A model generated the notes under the pieces. That model searched no databases, was not told where the DNA came from, and saw only the letters and a program-made list of their open reading frames with translations. Of a stretch of 64,000 nucleotides of DNA, positions 9,918 to 20,023 are shown one piece after another. The stretch lies in assembly GCF_001238295.1 (NCBI RefSeq), contig NZ_LGXZ01000006.1:243997-307996 (forward strand). Reading direction: 5' to 3'. A program made the position numbers and the translations under genes. The DNA is from Ruegeria sp. 6PALISEP08. GTDB taxonomy: Bacteria; Pseudomonadota; Alphaproteobacteria; Rhodobacterales; Rhodobacteraceae. Position 1 is the first letter of the stretch, and each line of letters begins with the position of its first letter.

Positions 9918-12319
9918 CAGATGCCTCCCTTCATCCTTTGGACACCGCGCCAGACTTCCTCAGCGGTGGCAGGTGCGTTGAGTGCAGGGTACATGTCGCC
10001 ACAGGCTGCCACCGCGTTGGACAGGGCCAGCCATGACGAGATGCCCAACATGAAAGGTGGTTCCCCGACCGCTTTCGAGCGATAGATTGTGTCCTCGCGG
10101 TTTGTACCACCCCAAAGCGCGACATTGAAAATGTCGGGCCGGTCGGAGCAGGCGGGGATCTTGTAGGTCGAGGGCGCGTGCGTGCGCAGGTTGCCCTTGC
10201 CGTCCCAGACCAGTTCCTCGGTCGTCAGCCAGCCTGCGCCCTGCACATAGCCGCCTTCGACCTGTCCAATGTCCAGCGCCGGGTTCAGCGATGCGCCCGC
10301 ATCATGCAGGATGTCGGTGCGCAGAATGCGGTTCTCGCCGGTCAGCGTGTCAACCGCAACTTCGGTTATCGACGCACCATAGGCGAAGTAGAAGAATGGA
10401 CGTCCGCGTCCTGCGATCCGGTCCCATTCGATTTTGGGTGTCTTGTAGAAGCCAGTTGCCGACAGGCTGATCCGGCCCTGATAGGCTAGCGCTGCAGCTT
10501 CGGCGAAGGTATAGCGCTCTTCGCCCACCGAAACGTGGCCGTCGGAGAATGTAACGGCAGAAGGATCGGCCTGATGCCGTTCAGCCAGATAGTCTGCCAT
10601 CCGGTCGCGGATCGTATCACAGGCGGCTTTCACTGCCATGCCGTTCAGGTCACTGCCCGAAGACGCTGCCGTCGCCGATGTGTTCGGTACTTTGGCGGTG
10701 TCGGTGGCGGTAATCTTGACCATCTGCAGCGGGATGCCGAAGCGTGAGGCTGCGACTTGCGCCACTTTCTGAAACAGTCCCTGACCCATTTCGGTGCCGC
10801 CGTGGTTCAGATGGACCGAGCCGTCCTGATACACATGCACCAAAGCACCGGCCTGGTTCAGGTGGGTCAGAGTGAAGGAGATACCAAACTTGACCGGAGA
10901 GAAGGCGATGCCCTTCTTTATCACACTGTTCTCGGCGTTCCATTTATCGATAGCCGCTTTGCGCGCAGCGTAGTCGCTGGACTTCAGTAGCGCCTCGGTC
11001 ATTCCGTGCAGTTCGAAATCGCTGATCTCCATGCCGTAGGGCGTCGTGTTGCCACCTGCGGGCAGCGGGCGCATGGGGGCGTCCCCTGTCTCGACAGCGC
11101 CCCGGCTAGTCAGGTCTTCACGCGGGTCGGGATGGCCCAGAGGCTTTTCAACTGGTGCAGGCTCGGCGACTGCGTGGGCCGGTTCATAGTAGTTCCGGCG
11201 GCGCAGCTCGACCGGGTCCAGACCAAGTGCATGTGCCGCGTGGTCCATAACCCGCTCTATACCTACCATGCCTTGCGGCCCGCCGAATCCGCGATAGGCG
11301 GTGGCGGATTGAGTGTTGGTTTTCAATCGGTGGCTTTCGATCCGCGCATTGGGCAGCAGATAGGCATTGTCCGAATGCAGCATTGCGCGGTCGGCGACGG
11401 GCAGGGACAGGTCCTGCGCCCAGCCGCAGATCGCATAGTGGAGGAAAGACACGCCCTGAATGTGGCCATTCTCATCGAACCCGGCCTTGTAGGAAATTCG
11501 GAAGGCATGGCGCTTGCCGGTGATGATCATGTCATCGTCGCGGTCATAGCGCATTTTGCAGGCTTTGCCTGTGGCACGCGCGGCAACGGCACAGGCAACG
11601 GCCAATGCGTTGCCCTGACTTTCCTTGCCACCAAAGCCGCCGCCCATACGGCGGGTTTCAACCCGGATGGCGTGCATCGGAACGCCCAAGGCATCCGCAA
11701 CCTTGTGCTGAATCTCAGTCGGGTGCTGGGTCGAGCTGTGCACCAGCATATCCGCGCCTTCATTTGGCACCGCCAAAGCGGCCTGACCTTCCAGATAGAA
11801 ATGCTCTTGTCCGCCAAGCTCAAACGTGCCTTCGATGACGTGCGCTGCGCCTGCGATGGCGGCGTCCGCATCACCTTTGGCGTATATGCGCGGTCCGTCC
11901 TCGAACCGGCTGTCAGAGGCAAGCGCCTCTTCGACCGTCAGGATCGGTGTGTCTTCGGCATAGTCGATCTTGCCCAGACGGGTGGCCTTGCGGGCGGCCA
12001 GATGGCTGGTTGCGACAACCAGAAACACGGGCTGGCCGATATAGTGAACCGTGCCGTCTGAGAGTAATGGCTCATCATGGATCGAGGGTGAGACGTCATT
12101 GGCGAAAGGCAGATTCTCGGCCGTCATCACCATCACGACACCTTCGGCGGCCTTCACATCCGATAAGTCCATCGCGGTGATCTTGCCCTTTGCGATCGGG
12201 CTGAGGCCAAATGCCAGATGCAGCGTGCCCTTGGGCGTCGGGATGTCATCCACATACCGCGCTGAGCCGGACACATGCAGCGGGGCCGCATCGTGTGGGA
12301 GGGGTTTGGTTACGCTCAT
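9917..12319 (-). CDS. xdhB: Xanthine dehydrogenase molybdopterin-binding subunit
   Basis: Large catalytic subunit that binds the molybdopterin cofactor and oxidises hypoxanthine and xanthine to urate, 800 residues, a normal length. The N-terminal aldehyde oxidase/xanthine dehydrogenase a/b hammerhead domain contains [11 protein letters not shown]. The Moco-binding region contains [23 protein letters not shown] and [12 protein letters not shown]. Near the C-terminus [12 protein letters not shown] contains the expected catalytic glutamate (VGEPP). The ATG overlaps the xdhA stop as ATGA. It works with XdhA in the cytoplasm as an (AB)2 enzyme and depends on XdhC. Confidence 0.93.
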   Translation of the reverse strand: MSVTKPLPHDAAPLHVSGSARYVDDIPTPKGTLHLAFGLSPIAKGKITAMDLSDVKAAEGVVMVMTAENLPFANDVSPSIHDEPLLSDGTVHYIGQPVFLVVATSHLAARKATRLGKIDYAEDTPILTVEEALASDSRFEDGPRIYAKGDADAAIAGAAHVIEGTFELGGQEHFYLEGQAALAVPNEGADMLVHSSTQHPTEIQHKVADALGVPMHAIRVETRRMGGGFGGKESQGNALAVACAVAARATGKACKMRYDRDDDMIITGKRHAFRISYKAGFDENGHIQGVSFLHYAICGWAQDLSLPVADRAMLHSDNAYLLPNARIESHRLKTNTQSATAYRGFGGPQGMVGIERVMDHAAHALGLDPVELRRRNYYEPAHAVAEPAPVEKPLGHPDPREDLTSRGAVETGDAPMRPLPAGGNTTPYGMEISDFELHGMTEALLKSSDYAARKAAIDKWNAENSVIKKGIAFSPVKFGISFTLTHLNQAGALVHVYQDGSVHLNHGGTEMGQGLFQKVAQVAASRFGIPLQMVKITATDTAKVPNTSATAASSGSDLNGMAVKAACDTIRDRMADYLAERHQADPSAVTFSDGHVSVGEERYTFAEAAALAYQGRISLSATGFYKTPKIEWDRIAGRGRPFFYFAYGASITEVAVDTLTGENRILRTDILHDAGASLNPALDIGQVEGGYVQGAGWLTTEELVWDGKGNLRTHAPSTYKIPACSDRPDIFNVALWGGTNREDTIYRSKAVGEPPFMLGISSWLALSNAVAACGDMYPALNAPATAEEVWRGVQRMKGGI

Positions 12320-13674
12320 GCCGACACCTCCAGCACGTTGGTGATCTCACCCTGGTCTTCGAGGAAATAGCGTTCCAGCATCGCTTTGGCCGTCTCCAGA
12401 CGATAGGTGGCCGAGGCGCGCATGTCCGTGAGTGGTGCGTAATCGTCAGCAAAGGCAGGAAGCGCGGCTTTAATGGTGTCGCGTGTCCAGGGTTTGCCGA
12501 TCAGCGCGGCCTCGACATGGGTTGCCCGTTTCGGAACTCCTGCCATGCCGCCGAAAGCGATACGCGCCTGTGTGACGCTGCCGTCCGAAACCGTGACATT
12601 GAAACACCCGCAAACGGCCGAGATATCCTGATCGAACCGTTTGCTGAGTTTGTAAGCCTTCAGCCTGTCGGGCTGACGCGGGAAGCTGACGGCTTCAACG
12701 AATTCACCCGGTGTGCGGTCTTGCTTACCGTAGTCAATGAAGAACTCGTCCAAGGGGATCGAGCGCCGCTTATCACCCTTGCGCAGATGCAAGGTTGCAC
12801 CCAGCGCGATCAGTGCAGGAGGATTGTCCCCGATAGGCGAGCCGTTGGCGATGTTACCGCCGACGGTCGCTGCATGTCGCACCTGAACGCTGGCGTAGCG
12901 CCGGATCATTTCGGCGTAGGAAGGGTGCAGGTCAGCCAGGGCCTCTCCCATGCGATTCATGTCGACCATGGCGCCGAAGCGGACTTCGCTGTCAGTGATT
13001 GCGATCTGTTTCAGATCTTCGCAGCGGTTGAGGAAGATCACGGGATCCAGATCACGCAACTGTTTGGTGACCCAAAGGCCAACGTCAGTTGCCCCGGCAA
13101 TAAGTGTCGCATCAGGGTATTCAACGTACAAAGCAGCCAGTTCATCTGACGAACCCGGTACTCGCCGTGCATCGGCTGCGGGGGCAGGCTTATCTTTGAC
13201 CCAAACAGGCACGGGAAGTTTTGCTGCGGCCTCGGCAGCACGGATAATCGGGGCATAGCCGGTACAGCGACACAGGTTGCCGGCAAGCTGTGTGTCGTGA
13301 TCGGTCGCGCCATTGGCGTGGCTGGCGACCATCGACATGACAAAACCAGGGGTGCAGAACCCGCATTGAGATCCGTGCAGGTCTACCATGGCCTGCTGTA
13401 CCGGATGGGCTTCGCCATTGGGCCCGCTTGCGCCTTCGACAGTGCGGACGGCTTTGCCATGCAGTTGGGGCAGGAACAGGATGCAGGAATTCAGCGCCTT
13501 GTGGCCGCCTTCATCCGTGACCATGACGGTACAGGCCCCGCAATCGCCTTCGTTGCAGCCTTCCTTGGTGCCGGTCAGGCCGCGATCCTCGCGCAGCCAG
13601 TCCAGCAGGGTCGCCGTAGGATTGACATCCGCCAGCTCCACTGTCTCTCCGTTCAGAAGAAACGTGATATTCAT
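12316..13674 (-). CDS. xdhA: Xanthine dehydrogenase FAD/iron-sulfur subunit
   Basis: Small subunit carrying two [2Fe-2S] clusters and FAD, which passes electrons from the Mo centre to NAD+, 452 residues. The plant-type ferredoxin cluster motif [13 protein letters not shown] is near residues 38-50; the second cluster has CGFCTPGF near 105 and CRCTGY near 140. The FAD-binding domain follows ([16 protein letters not shown]) and then the CO dehydrogenase-like C-terminal domain ([10 protein letters not shown]). The open frame runs to 13821, but ATG 13674 gives [14 protein letters not shown], the family N-terminus. It is the first gene of the seven-gene purine operon, so the promoter should lie in the 343-base gap shared with dnaE. 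Confidence 0.92.
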   Translation of the reverse strand: MNITFLLNGETVELADVNPTATLLDWLREDRGLTGTKEGCNEGDCGACTVMVTDEGGHKALNSCILFLPQLHGKAVRTVEGASGPNGEAHPVQQAMVDLHGSQCGFCTPGFVMSMVASHANGATDHDTQLAGNLCRCTGYAPIIRAAEAAAKLPVPVWVKDKPAPAADARRVPGSSDELAALYVEYPDATLIAGATDVGLWVTKQLRDLDPVIFLNRCEDLKQIAITDSEVRFGAMVDMNRMGEALADLHPSYAEMIRRYASVQVRHAATVGGNIANGSPIGDNPPALIALGATLHLRKGDKRRSIPLDEFFIDYGKQDRTPGEFVEAVSFPRQPDRLKAYKLSKRFDQDISAVCGCFNVTVSDGSVTQARIAFGGMAGVPKRATHVEAALIGKPWTRDTIKAALPAFADDYAPLTDMRASATYRLETAKAMLERYFLEDQGEITNVLEVSA

Positions 13675-14017
13675 TCGAGAAACCCGTCGCCTTACCCTGT
13701 TGCGCCCTTTAGACCCTCCTTCGATGCGACGTAGAAAGAGCGGCGGGCGAATAGCTTGCCGTAAGATGTTAGAAACAGTGCGGCTTATCTGGCAAGAAAA
13801 ACTGCCTCTGTGATGCACCATTGGAAACGCACGGCATGTGATTTTTGTCTTCGTGTAGAAGGCAGGCGGTTGTAAATAAAGAGCTTTTTGAATACGTCAG
13901 CCGATCAATCCCGAAGCACCTTCTGGAAAAGCCGAATAATCAGCATCGATTTTTTGTGCATTCCGAAGCTACGGTTCCCGCTTTTGCAGAGCGCCTGGCT
14001 GAGATAGCTTGGTCCGT
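13675..14017. promoter_or_regulatory. Divergent intergenic region between xdhA and dnaE
   Basis: No gene is visible in these 343 bases. It must hold the promoters of the xdh-BMP operon (leftward) and of dnaE (rightward). An A+T-rich stretch near 13870-13895 (GTTGTAAATAAAGAGC) is the best promoter candidate, but no -35/-10 pair can be called with confidence and no clear operator palindrome was seen. Confidence 0.4.
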
Positions 14018-17000
14018 ATGAGCAGTAATCCACGATTCATTCACCTCCGCGTTCACACAGAATACTCCCTTCTGGAAGGCGCCGTGCGGCTTAAAAAGCT
14101 TCCTGCGCTTTGCGAGAAGATGGAGATGCCCGCCGTTGCGGTCACGGACACAAACTCGATGTTCTCGGCTTTGGAGTTCTCGGTTACAGCAAGCGGTGCG
14201 GGCGTGCAGCCGATCATGGGCTGTCAGGTTGATCTGACCTTTGTGCAGGCGCAGCCCGGCGAGAAACCAAGAGCGCCCGCACCGCTGGTTCTGCTGGCGC
14301 AGTCCGAGGTCGGGTATGAAAACCTGATGAAGCTGAGTTCGTGCCTGTATGTGGACAAGGGTGGGCAGCTGCCACAGGTTTCTTTGGACGAGCTGGCAGA
14401 TCGGTCCGAAGGTCTGATCTGTTTGACTGGTGGTCCGGACGGGCCGGTGGGCTTGTTGTTGCAGCAGGGCCAACGCCCTGCGGCTGAAATGCTGGTAGAT
14501 CGTCTGGCGGGAATGTTCCCGGATCGGCTTTATATCGAACTTCAGCGCCATCCGGGCGAGGACGGTCAGCCAGAAGCAGAACGCTTGACCGAGCGCGGCC
14601 ATATCGAAATGGCCTATGCCAAGAACCTACCGCTGGTTGCCACGAATGACGTCTATTTTCCGACCTCGGACATGTATGAGGCGCATGATGCGCTGATCTG
14701 TATCTCGGAAGGTGCTTATGTCGACCAGCAGGAAGGTCGCCGCCGCCTGACTGCGCAGCATTATTTCAAATCGCAGCAAGAGATGGTGACGCTGTTTGCG
14801 GACCTGCCCGAGGCTATTGAGAACACTGTCGAGATTGCCAAACGCTGCGCCTTCATGGCTTATCGCCGTGATCCGATCTTGCCGAAGTTCGCGGATGATG
14901 AGGTGGCCGAACTGCGCCGCATTGCGAACGAAGGTCTGCAGAAACGTCTGGCTGTGATCCCGCACGCGGTGACGCCTGAAGCGTATCAGGAACGTCTGGA
15001 TTTTGAGCTGGGCATTATCGAAGGAATGGGCTTTCCTGGTTACTTCCTGATCGTTGCCGACTTTATCCAGTGGGCCAAGGATCACTATATTCCGGTAGGG
15101 CCGGGGCGGGGCTCGGGTGCGGGGTCTCTTGTGGCTTATGCGCTGACGATCACCGACCTTGACCCTCTGCGCTATTCGCTGCTGTTCGAGCGGTTCCTGA
15201 ACCCCGAGCGGGTCTCGATGCCCGACTTCGACATCGACTTCTGCATGGATCGCCGCGAAGAGGTGATCCGCTATGTTCAGCAAAAATACGGCCGTGACAA
15301 GGTGGGACAGATCATCACCTTTGGTGCGCTGCTGTCGAAGGCCGCCGTGCGCGACATCGGGCGGGTGTTGCAGATGCCCTATGGGCAGGTGGACCGCCTG
15401 TCCAAGATGATCCCGGTTGAGGGGGTCAAGCCGGTTTCGATTGAGAAAGCGCTGAAAGATGAACCGCGCCTGCGTGAAGAGGCGCGGAACGAAGAGGTGG
15501 TGGATCGTCTTCTTACTTATGGCCAGCAGGTCGAGGGATTGCTGCGCAACGCGTCGACCCACGCAGCGGGCGTGGTGATCGGGGACCGACCGTTGGACGC
15601 GCTGGTGCCACTGTATCAGGACCCACGTTCGGACATGCCAGCAACCCAGTTCAACATGAAATGGGTGGAACAGGCCGGGCTGGTGAAGTTCGACTTTTTG
15701 GGTTTGAAAACCCTGACTGTGATCCAGAACGCGATGGATTTGATTTTCAAATCCGGGCGGCATCTGCATATCGCGGCAGATGGCACTGAGCTTTATGAAC
15801 CCGCAGAAGGGGCCGAGAACGAGATCAACGCCATCCCGCTGGATGACGAGGCGACGTATAAGCTCTACTCAGCGGCCAAGACCGTGGCTGTGTTCCAGGT
15901 GGAATCCAGCGGCATGATGGACGCGCTCAAGCGGATGAAGCCCACCTGTATTGAAGACATCGTGGCCTTGGTGGCGCTGTATCGTCCGGGCCCGATGGAG
16001 AACATCCCGACCTATTGTGAGGTCAAGAACGGGCTGCGCAAGATCGAGTCCGTGCATCCTTTGATTGACCACATCCTTGAGGAAACTCAGGGTATCATCG
16101 TTTACCAGGAACAGGTGATGCAAATCGCGCAGGTCATGGCGGGATATTCGTTGGGTGGTGCCGACCTGTTGCGCCGCGCGATGGGTAAGAAGATCAAAGA
16201 GGCCATGGATGCCGAGCGTCCCAAATTTGAAAAGGGCGCGGGCGAGAACGGCGTGGATGCAAAGAAAGCCTCTGAGGTTTTCGACCTGCTCGAGAAATTC
16301 GCCAACTACGGCTTCAACAAATCCCACGCTGCGGCTTATGCGGTGGTCAGCTATCAAACCGGTTGGCTGAAGGCGAACCACCCGGTCGAGTTTATGGCGG
16401 GTGTCATGAACTGCGATATCCATCTGACGGACAAGCTGGCCGTCTACTTTGAAGAAGTCCGCAAAGGGTTGGAATTGCCCTATGTGCCGCCATGTGTGAA
16501 TCGCTCGCTATCGACGTTCGACGTTGTGAACGGTGAGTTGGTCTATGCGCTGGGCGCATTGAAAAACGTAGGCGTCGAGGCGATGAACCTCGTGGTCGAG
16601 GGGCGGGCGGAAAAATCGTTCGTCAACCTGTTCGACTTTGCGCGTCGAGTGGATCTGAAGAAAGTCGGCAAACGCCCGTTGGAAATGCTGGCGCGGGCCG
16701 GAGCCTTTGACGAGCTCGACAAAAACCGCCGCCGCGTGTTCGAAAGCCTTGACCGGCTGGTGCAGTATTCGGCGGCGATCCATGAGCAGAAAAACTCCAA
16801 CCAGGTGTCTCTGTTTGGTGAGGCCGGTGACGACCTGCCCGAACCACGCCTGTCACCGACGCCGGATTGGCTGCCTGCCGAGCGCCTCAGTGAAGAATTC
16901 AAGGCCATCGGTTTCTACCTGTCCGGTCACCCGCTGGACGACTATATGCCCGCTTTGAAGCGTAAACAGGTTCTGACGCTGGATGAGGTGATGGACAAAG

Positions 17001-17518
17001 CCCGCTCTGGCCCGCTGATCGCCAAAATGGCCGGAGTAGTCGCCGGACGGCAGGAACGGAAATCGGCCAAGGGCAACCGCTTTGCTTTTGCGCAGCTCTC
17101 GGACCCAACCGGAGCCTATGAGGTCACGCTGTTTTCGGACACGTTAGAGAAATGCCGTGAGTTTCTGGAAACGGGGGCTCAGGTCGTCCTGACCGCCGAG
17201 GCGACGATGGAGGCAGATCAGCTCAAACTGCTGGGTCGGTCAGTCGGACCTGCGGATTCGCTGGTGGCCGAGGCCGGGGCAACCGGGTTGCGCATTTTCG
17301 TTGATGAGGCGCAGGCATTACCAACTGTTGCCAAAGTGTTGGAAGACGCCGCGACCGCCGCCAAGGGCGCAGCGCGGGGTCCAATCCAACTGCTGTTGTT
17401 GGACCCAAGCCTGCCGGGGGATGTTGAAATGGATCTGGGGCGCGAGTTTCCGATCAACCCGCAAATCAAGGGCGCGATCAAATCGCTGGAAGGCGTGATG
17501 ACTGTGGAAGAGATCTGA
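14018..17518 (+). CDS. dnaE: DNA polymerase III alpha subunit
   Basis: Replicative DNA polymerase, 1166 residues, the usual length for DnaE1. The N-terminal PHP domain starts at HLRVHTEYSLLEG (about residues 8-20). The palm carries PDFDIDF (residues 402-408) with the catalytic aspartates and GPGRGSGAGSLVAY just before it. The C-terminal part has a helix-hairpin-helix and an OB-fold (MAGVVAGRQERKSAKGNRFA). The frame could start at TTG 14009, but ATG 14018 (MSSNPRFIHLRVHTEY) is the better family match. It is DnaE1 and not the imuB-associated DnaE2, judging by the intact PHP and C-terminal domains and the absence of imuA/imuB neighbours. Confidence 0.96.
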   Translation: MSSNPRFIHLRVHTEYSLLEGAVRLKKLPALCEKMEMPAVAVTDTNSMFSALEFSVTASGAGVQPIMGCQVDLTFVQAQPGEKPRAPAPLVLLAQSEVGYENLMKLSSCLYVDKGGQLPQVSLDELADRSEGLICLTGGPDGPVGLLLQQGQRPAAEMLVDRLAGMFPDRLYIELQRHPGEDGQPEAERLTERGHIEMAYAKNLPLVATNDVYFPTSDMYEAHDALICISEGAYVDQQEGRRRLTAQHYFKSQQEMVTLFADLPEAIENTVEIAKRCAFMAYRRDPILPKFADDEVAELRRIANEGLQKRLAVIPHAVTPEAYQERLDFELGIIEGMGFPGYFLIVADFIQWAKDHYIPVGPGRGSGAGSLVAYALTITDLDPLRYSLLFERFLNPERVSMPDFDIDFCMDRREEVIRYVQQKYGRDKVGQIITFGALLSKAAVRDIGRVLQMPYGQVDRLSKMIPVEGVKPVSIEKALKDEPRLREEARNEEVVDRLLTYGQQVEGLLRNASTHAAGVVIGDRPLDALVPLYQDPRSDMPATQFNMKWVEQAGLVKFDFLGLKTLTVIQNAMDLIFKSGRHLHIAADGTELYEPAEGAENEINAIPLDDEATYKLYSAAKTVAVFQVESSGMMDALKRMKPTCIEDIVALVALYRPGPMENIPTYCEVKNGLRKIESVHPLIDHILEETQGIIVYQEQVMQIAQVMAGYSLGGADLLRRAMGKKIKEAMDAERPKFEKGAGENGVDAKKASEVFDLLEKFANYGFNKSHAAAYAVVSYQTGWLKANHPVEFMAGVMNCDIHLTDKLAVYFEEVRKGLELPYVPPCVNRSLSTFDVVNGELVYALGALKNVGVEAMNLVVEGRAEKSFVNLFDFARRVDLKKVGKRPLEMLARAGAFDELDKNRRRVFESLDRLVQYSAAIHEQKNSNQVSLFGEAGDDLPEPRLSPTPDWLPAERLSEEFKAIGFYLSGHPLDDYMPALKRKQVLTLDEVMDKARSGPLIAKMAGVVAGRQERKSAKGNRFAFAQLSDPTGAYEVTLFSDTLEKCREFLETGAQVVLTAEATMEADQLKLLGRSVGPADSLVAEAGATGLRIFVDEAQALPTVAKVLEDAATAAKGAARGPIQLLLLDPSLPGDVEMDLGREFPINPQIKGAIKSLEGVMTVEEI

Positions 17519-17603
17519 CACCGCTTTGTTGCCAGACAGTTAACCCCTCGTTAGGCTGACCAGACAGAGATGTCTTTGGGTCATGCCACGGGAGGGCGTT
17601 GAT

Positions 17604-17822
17604 ATGACGATAGCAGGTCTCAAGTTCAGAAAATTTGTATTTGGAGCCGCCGCGTCGGTGGCTCTGGTTTCGGCCTCAGCCGGACTGGCGGACGACAAGA
17701 AAAAAGAAAACACGATCAAAGGCGCTGTAATTGGCGCGGGTGTCGGAGCCTTGATCGGTGATGGCAAGGGTGCTGCAGCAGGGGCTGTGGCTGGTGCGCT
17801 GATTGGTGCGAATTCTAAGTGA
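17604..17822 (+). CDS. Small exported glycine-zipper protein
   Basis: A 72-residue protein with an N-terminal hydrophobic signal-like segment (FVFGAAASVALVSASAGLA) followed by a short charged stretch (DDKKKEN) and a glycine-zipper membrane segment (KGAVIGAGVGALIGDGKGAA and on). Glycine-zipper 2TM-like proteins of this kind sit in the envelope. ATG 17604 is chosen over ATG 17583 because GGGAGG lies about 8 bases upstream. The next small exported gene starts 16 bases after the stop, so they may be cotranscribed. The exact function is unknown. Confidence 0.7.
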   Translation: MTIAGLKFRKFVFGAAASVALVSASAGLADDKKKENTIKGAVIGAGVGALIGDGKGAAAGAVAGALIGANSK

Positions 17823-17838
17823 GTGAAGGAGCAACAAG

Positions 17839-18207
17839 ATGCGTTTTAGTCCGCTGAAAGTGATTGTCGTCGCCGGAATGCTCACAAGCCCTGGCTTGGC
17901 GTTCGCCGACGAAGAAGCCGAACAGATGATGCAAGAGGCACTGCCGCTTATGTATCACACCTGCACCACGGTCATCGAAGAGGCCGATGGGAACGAAGAA
18001 TACATTCTGGACGTTGTCGGGAAGATGACGGCCCTGTCGTTGTACAACCGTCAGGTCGATATCGAGGCGCATGCCACGTCGGATGAGGATAAGGCCGCTC
18101 TGCGCGAGACTTTTCTGGCTGCTTTGAAAGACGGCTGTGCTGGTGACGAAAACGCCTTGTTGGGTGGTGTTGTGGACAATGCGGTGAAGACGACGCTGGG
18201 GCTGTAA
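17839..18207 (+). CDS. Small exported protein of unknown function
   Basis: A 122-residue protein with a signal peptide (VIVVAGMLTSPGLAFADEEA, cleavage probably after AFA near residue 23). The mature part is acidic and has two cysteines (YHTCTTVIEE and KDGCAGDENA) that could form a disulfide in the periplasm. GAAGGAG precedes the ATG closely. It ends four bases from the convergent slyX stop. I do not recognise the family. Confidence 0.7.
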   Translation: MRFSPLKVIVVAGMLTSPGLAFADEEAEQMMQEALPLMYHTCTTVIEEADGNEEYILDVVGKMTALSLYNRQVDIEAHATSDEDKAALRETFLAALKDGCAGDENALLGGVVDNAVKTTLGL

Positions 18208-18211
18208 GGCT

Positions 18212-18406
18212 TTAGTAGTGCGGCGGCCGTTCGTCACCAAGGACAACGCCGCCCGATCCTTCCTGCGCACGTTCTGCTTCACGCTGCAGCAGCATTTCCA
18301 CTCGGCGGGTCAGCCGGTCGATTTCCGACTGTTGTTTGGTCACGACCGTGTTCAGCTCGTCCACGGTACGGGTCAGATGTGCGATCTTTTCTTCCAGATG
18401 CTGCAT
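18212..18406 (-). CDS. slyX: SlyX family protein
   Basis: A 64-residue protein that is mostly one coiled coil (MQHLEEKIAHLTRTVDELN, then VVTKQQSEIDRLTRRVEMLL) and ends in the SlyX signature ERPPHY. The open frame in this phase extends much further upstream, but the real start is ATG 18406, which has AGGAG about 7 bases upstream. The cellular role of SlyX is not established. It overlaps nothing and sits between a convergent small gene and divergent hisS. Confidence 0.85.
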   Translation of the reverse strand: MQHLEEKIAHLTRTVDELNTVVTKQQSEIDRLTRRVEMLLQREAERAQEGSGGVVLGDERPPHY

Positions 18407-18535
18407 TGGAAACTCCTGTCTTGCGCCGGTCATAGCGACCCTGTGCCGCCATGGCCAGAGAAAGCGCGCCTTGCCCCGATGCGGGCCATGGGATAGACCG
18501 CGCGCGGAACAAGGACACTCCCAAGGACGCCCCAC

Positions 18536-20020
18536 ATGGCCAAGCCCAAGAAACAGCCCCGCCCCAAGGCCGTCACGCCGAAAGGGTTCCGTGACTATTT
18601 CGGCGAGGAAGTCACGCAGCGCACCGAGATGCTGCGGACGATTGCGGGTGTGTATCATCGTTACGGGTTCGACGCCTTGGAAAGCAGCGCGGTCGAGACT
18701 GTCGAGGCGCTGGGCAAGTTTCTGCCCGACGTGGATCGCCCGAACGAAGGCGTCTTTGCGTGGCAGGAGTTTGACGAAGGCGGCAACGGCGACTGGATGG
18801 CCCTGCGCTATGACCTGACCGCGCCTTTGGCCCGTGTTTATGCGCAGCACCGCAATGACTTGCCGACGCCATATCGCCGCTATGCGATGGGCCCGGTCTG
18901 GCGGAACGAAAAGCCGGGGCCGGGGCGGTATCGTCAGTTCTATCAATGCGATGCGGATACGGTGGGTACAGCCTCGATGGCTGCTGACGCCGAGATTTGC
19001 GCGATGCTTTCGGACACGTTGGAGACCGTGGGTATTCCGCGCGGCGACTATCTGGTGCGGGTCAACAACCGTAAAGTGCTGGATGGTGTTCTGGAAGCTG
19101 TGGATCATAATCGAGTTTATGATCGAGAAGCGATTCTGAGGACAATCGACAAATTCGACAAAGTCGGTGAAATTGGCGTATTGGAGCTTTTGACCAGTGG
19201 CCGGCAGGACCAATCTGGCGCCTTCATTGAAGGTGTTGGTCTAACAAAAACAATGGCAGAGCCCGTCCTGGCATTTTTGACATCAAAAACCAATGATCAA
19301 GGGAAAACCCTCGCAAATCTTCGTTATGCAATTGGCAACAGCAAGATAGGTGCAGAGGGGGTCGCAGAGTTGGAACAGATCGGCGCTTTGTTGGACGCAG
19401 GTGGCTATGGTTCGGACCGGATCGAGATTGATCCTTCAGTCGTGCGGGGTCTGGGTTACTACACCGGACCAGTTTACGAGGCCGAGCTGACCTTTGAGAT
19501 TTGCGACGAGAAAGGCCGCAAGCGGCAATTCGGTTCTGTCTCTGGCGGCGGGCGCTATGACGATCTGGTCAAGCGCTTTACCGGGCAGGAAGTGCCTGCG
19601 ACCGGTATCTCCATAGGCGTTGATCGCCTGCTGGCCGCGTTGCGCGAAAAAGGCAGGCTGAGTGCGCAAGCCACCGGCCCCGTTGTTGTCACCGTCATGG
19701 ATCGCGACCGGATGGCTGATTATCAGGCGATGGTGGCGGAGCTGCGTAATGCAGGCATTCGCGCCGAGGTTTATCTGGGCAATCCCAAGAACTTCGGCAA
19801 TCAGCTGAAATATGCGGACAAGCGGAACTCTCCAATCGCAGTGATCGAAGGCGGCGATGAGAAGGCGAATGGCATCGTTCAGATCAAGGATCTGATCCTG
19901 GGTGCCAAAATTGCCGAAAGCGCCACGCTTGAGGAATGGAAGGAACGCCCCAGCCAGTTCGAAGTGCCGCGCGATGAACTGGTCGCCAAAGTGCGCGAAA
20001 TTCTGGACAGTCAGGACTGA
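18536..20020 (+). CDS. hisS: Histidyl-tRNA synthetase
   Basis: Class II aminoacyl-tRNA synthetase charging tRNA-His, 494 residues. Motif 2 region reads [20 protein letters not shown] followed by YQCDADTVG. The histidine-binding loop is [11 protein letters not shown] near residue 303 and motif 3 contains GGRYDDLV and [12 protein letters not shown]-terminal anticodon-binding domain ends the protein. The motif 2 wording ([13 protein letters not shown]) differs from the common bacterial PQxGRxRQFxQ and resembles the divergent alphaproteobacterial HisRS group. It is followed by hisZ after 3 bases. Confidence 0.95.
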   Translation: MAKPKKQPRPKAVTPKGFRDYFGEEVTQRTEMLRTIAGVYHRYGFDALESSAVETVEALGKFLPDVDRPNEGVFAWQEFDEGGNGDWMALRYDLTAPLARVYAQHRNDLPTPYRRYAMGPVWRNEKPGPGRYRQFYQCDADTVGTASMAADAEICAMLSDTLETVGIPRGDYLVRVNNRKVLDGVLEAVDHNRVYDREAILRTIDKFDKVGEIGVLELLTSGRQDQSGAFIEGVGLTKTMAEPVLAFLTSKTNDQGKTLANLRYAIGNSKIGAEGVAELEQIGALLDAGGYGSDRIEIDPSVVRGLGYYTGPVYEAELTFEICDEKGRKRQFGSVSGGGRYDDLVKRFTGQEVPATGISIGVDRLLAALREKGRLSAQATGPVVVTVMDRDRMADYQAMVAELRNAGIRAEVYLGNPKNFGNQLKYADKRNSPIAVIEGGDEKANGIVQIKDLILGAKIAESATLEEWKERPSQFEVPRDELVAKVREILDSQD

Positions 20021-20023
20021 GCG

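Noticed and set aside
11006..12061. 351-residue plus-strand frame opposite xdhB
   Set aside because: Antisense shadow of xdhB; no recognisable domain.
14627..15769. 380-residue minus-strand frame opposite dnaE
   Set aside because: Antisense shadow of dnaE with His/Gln-rich text and no support.
14018..17518. Error-prone DnaE2
   Set aside because: PHP and C-terminal domains are complete, the length is that of DnaE1, and no imuA/imuB genes adjoin.
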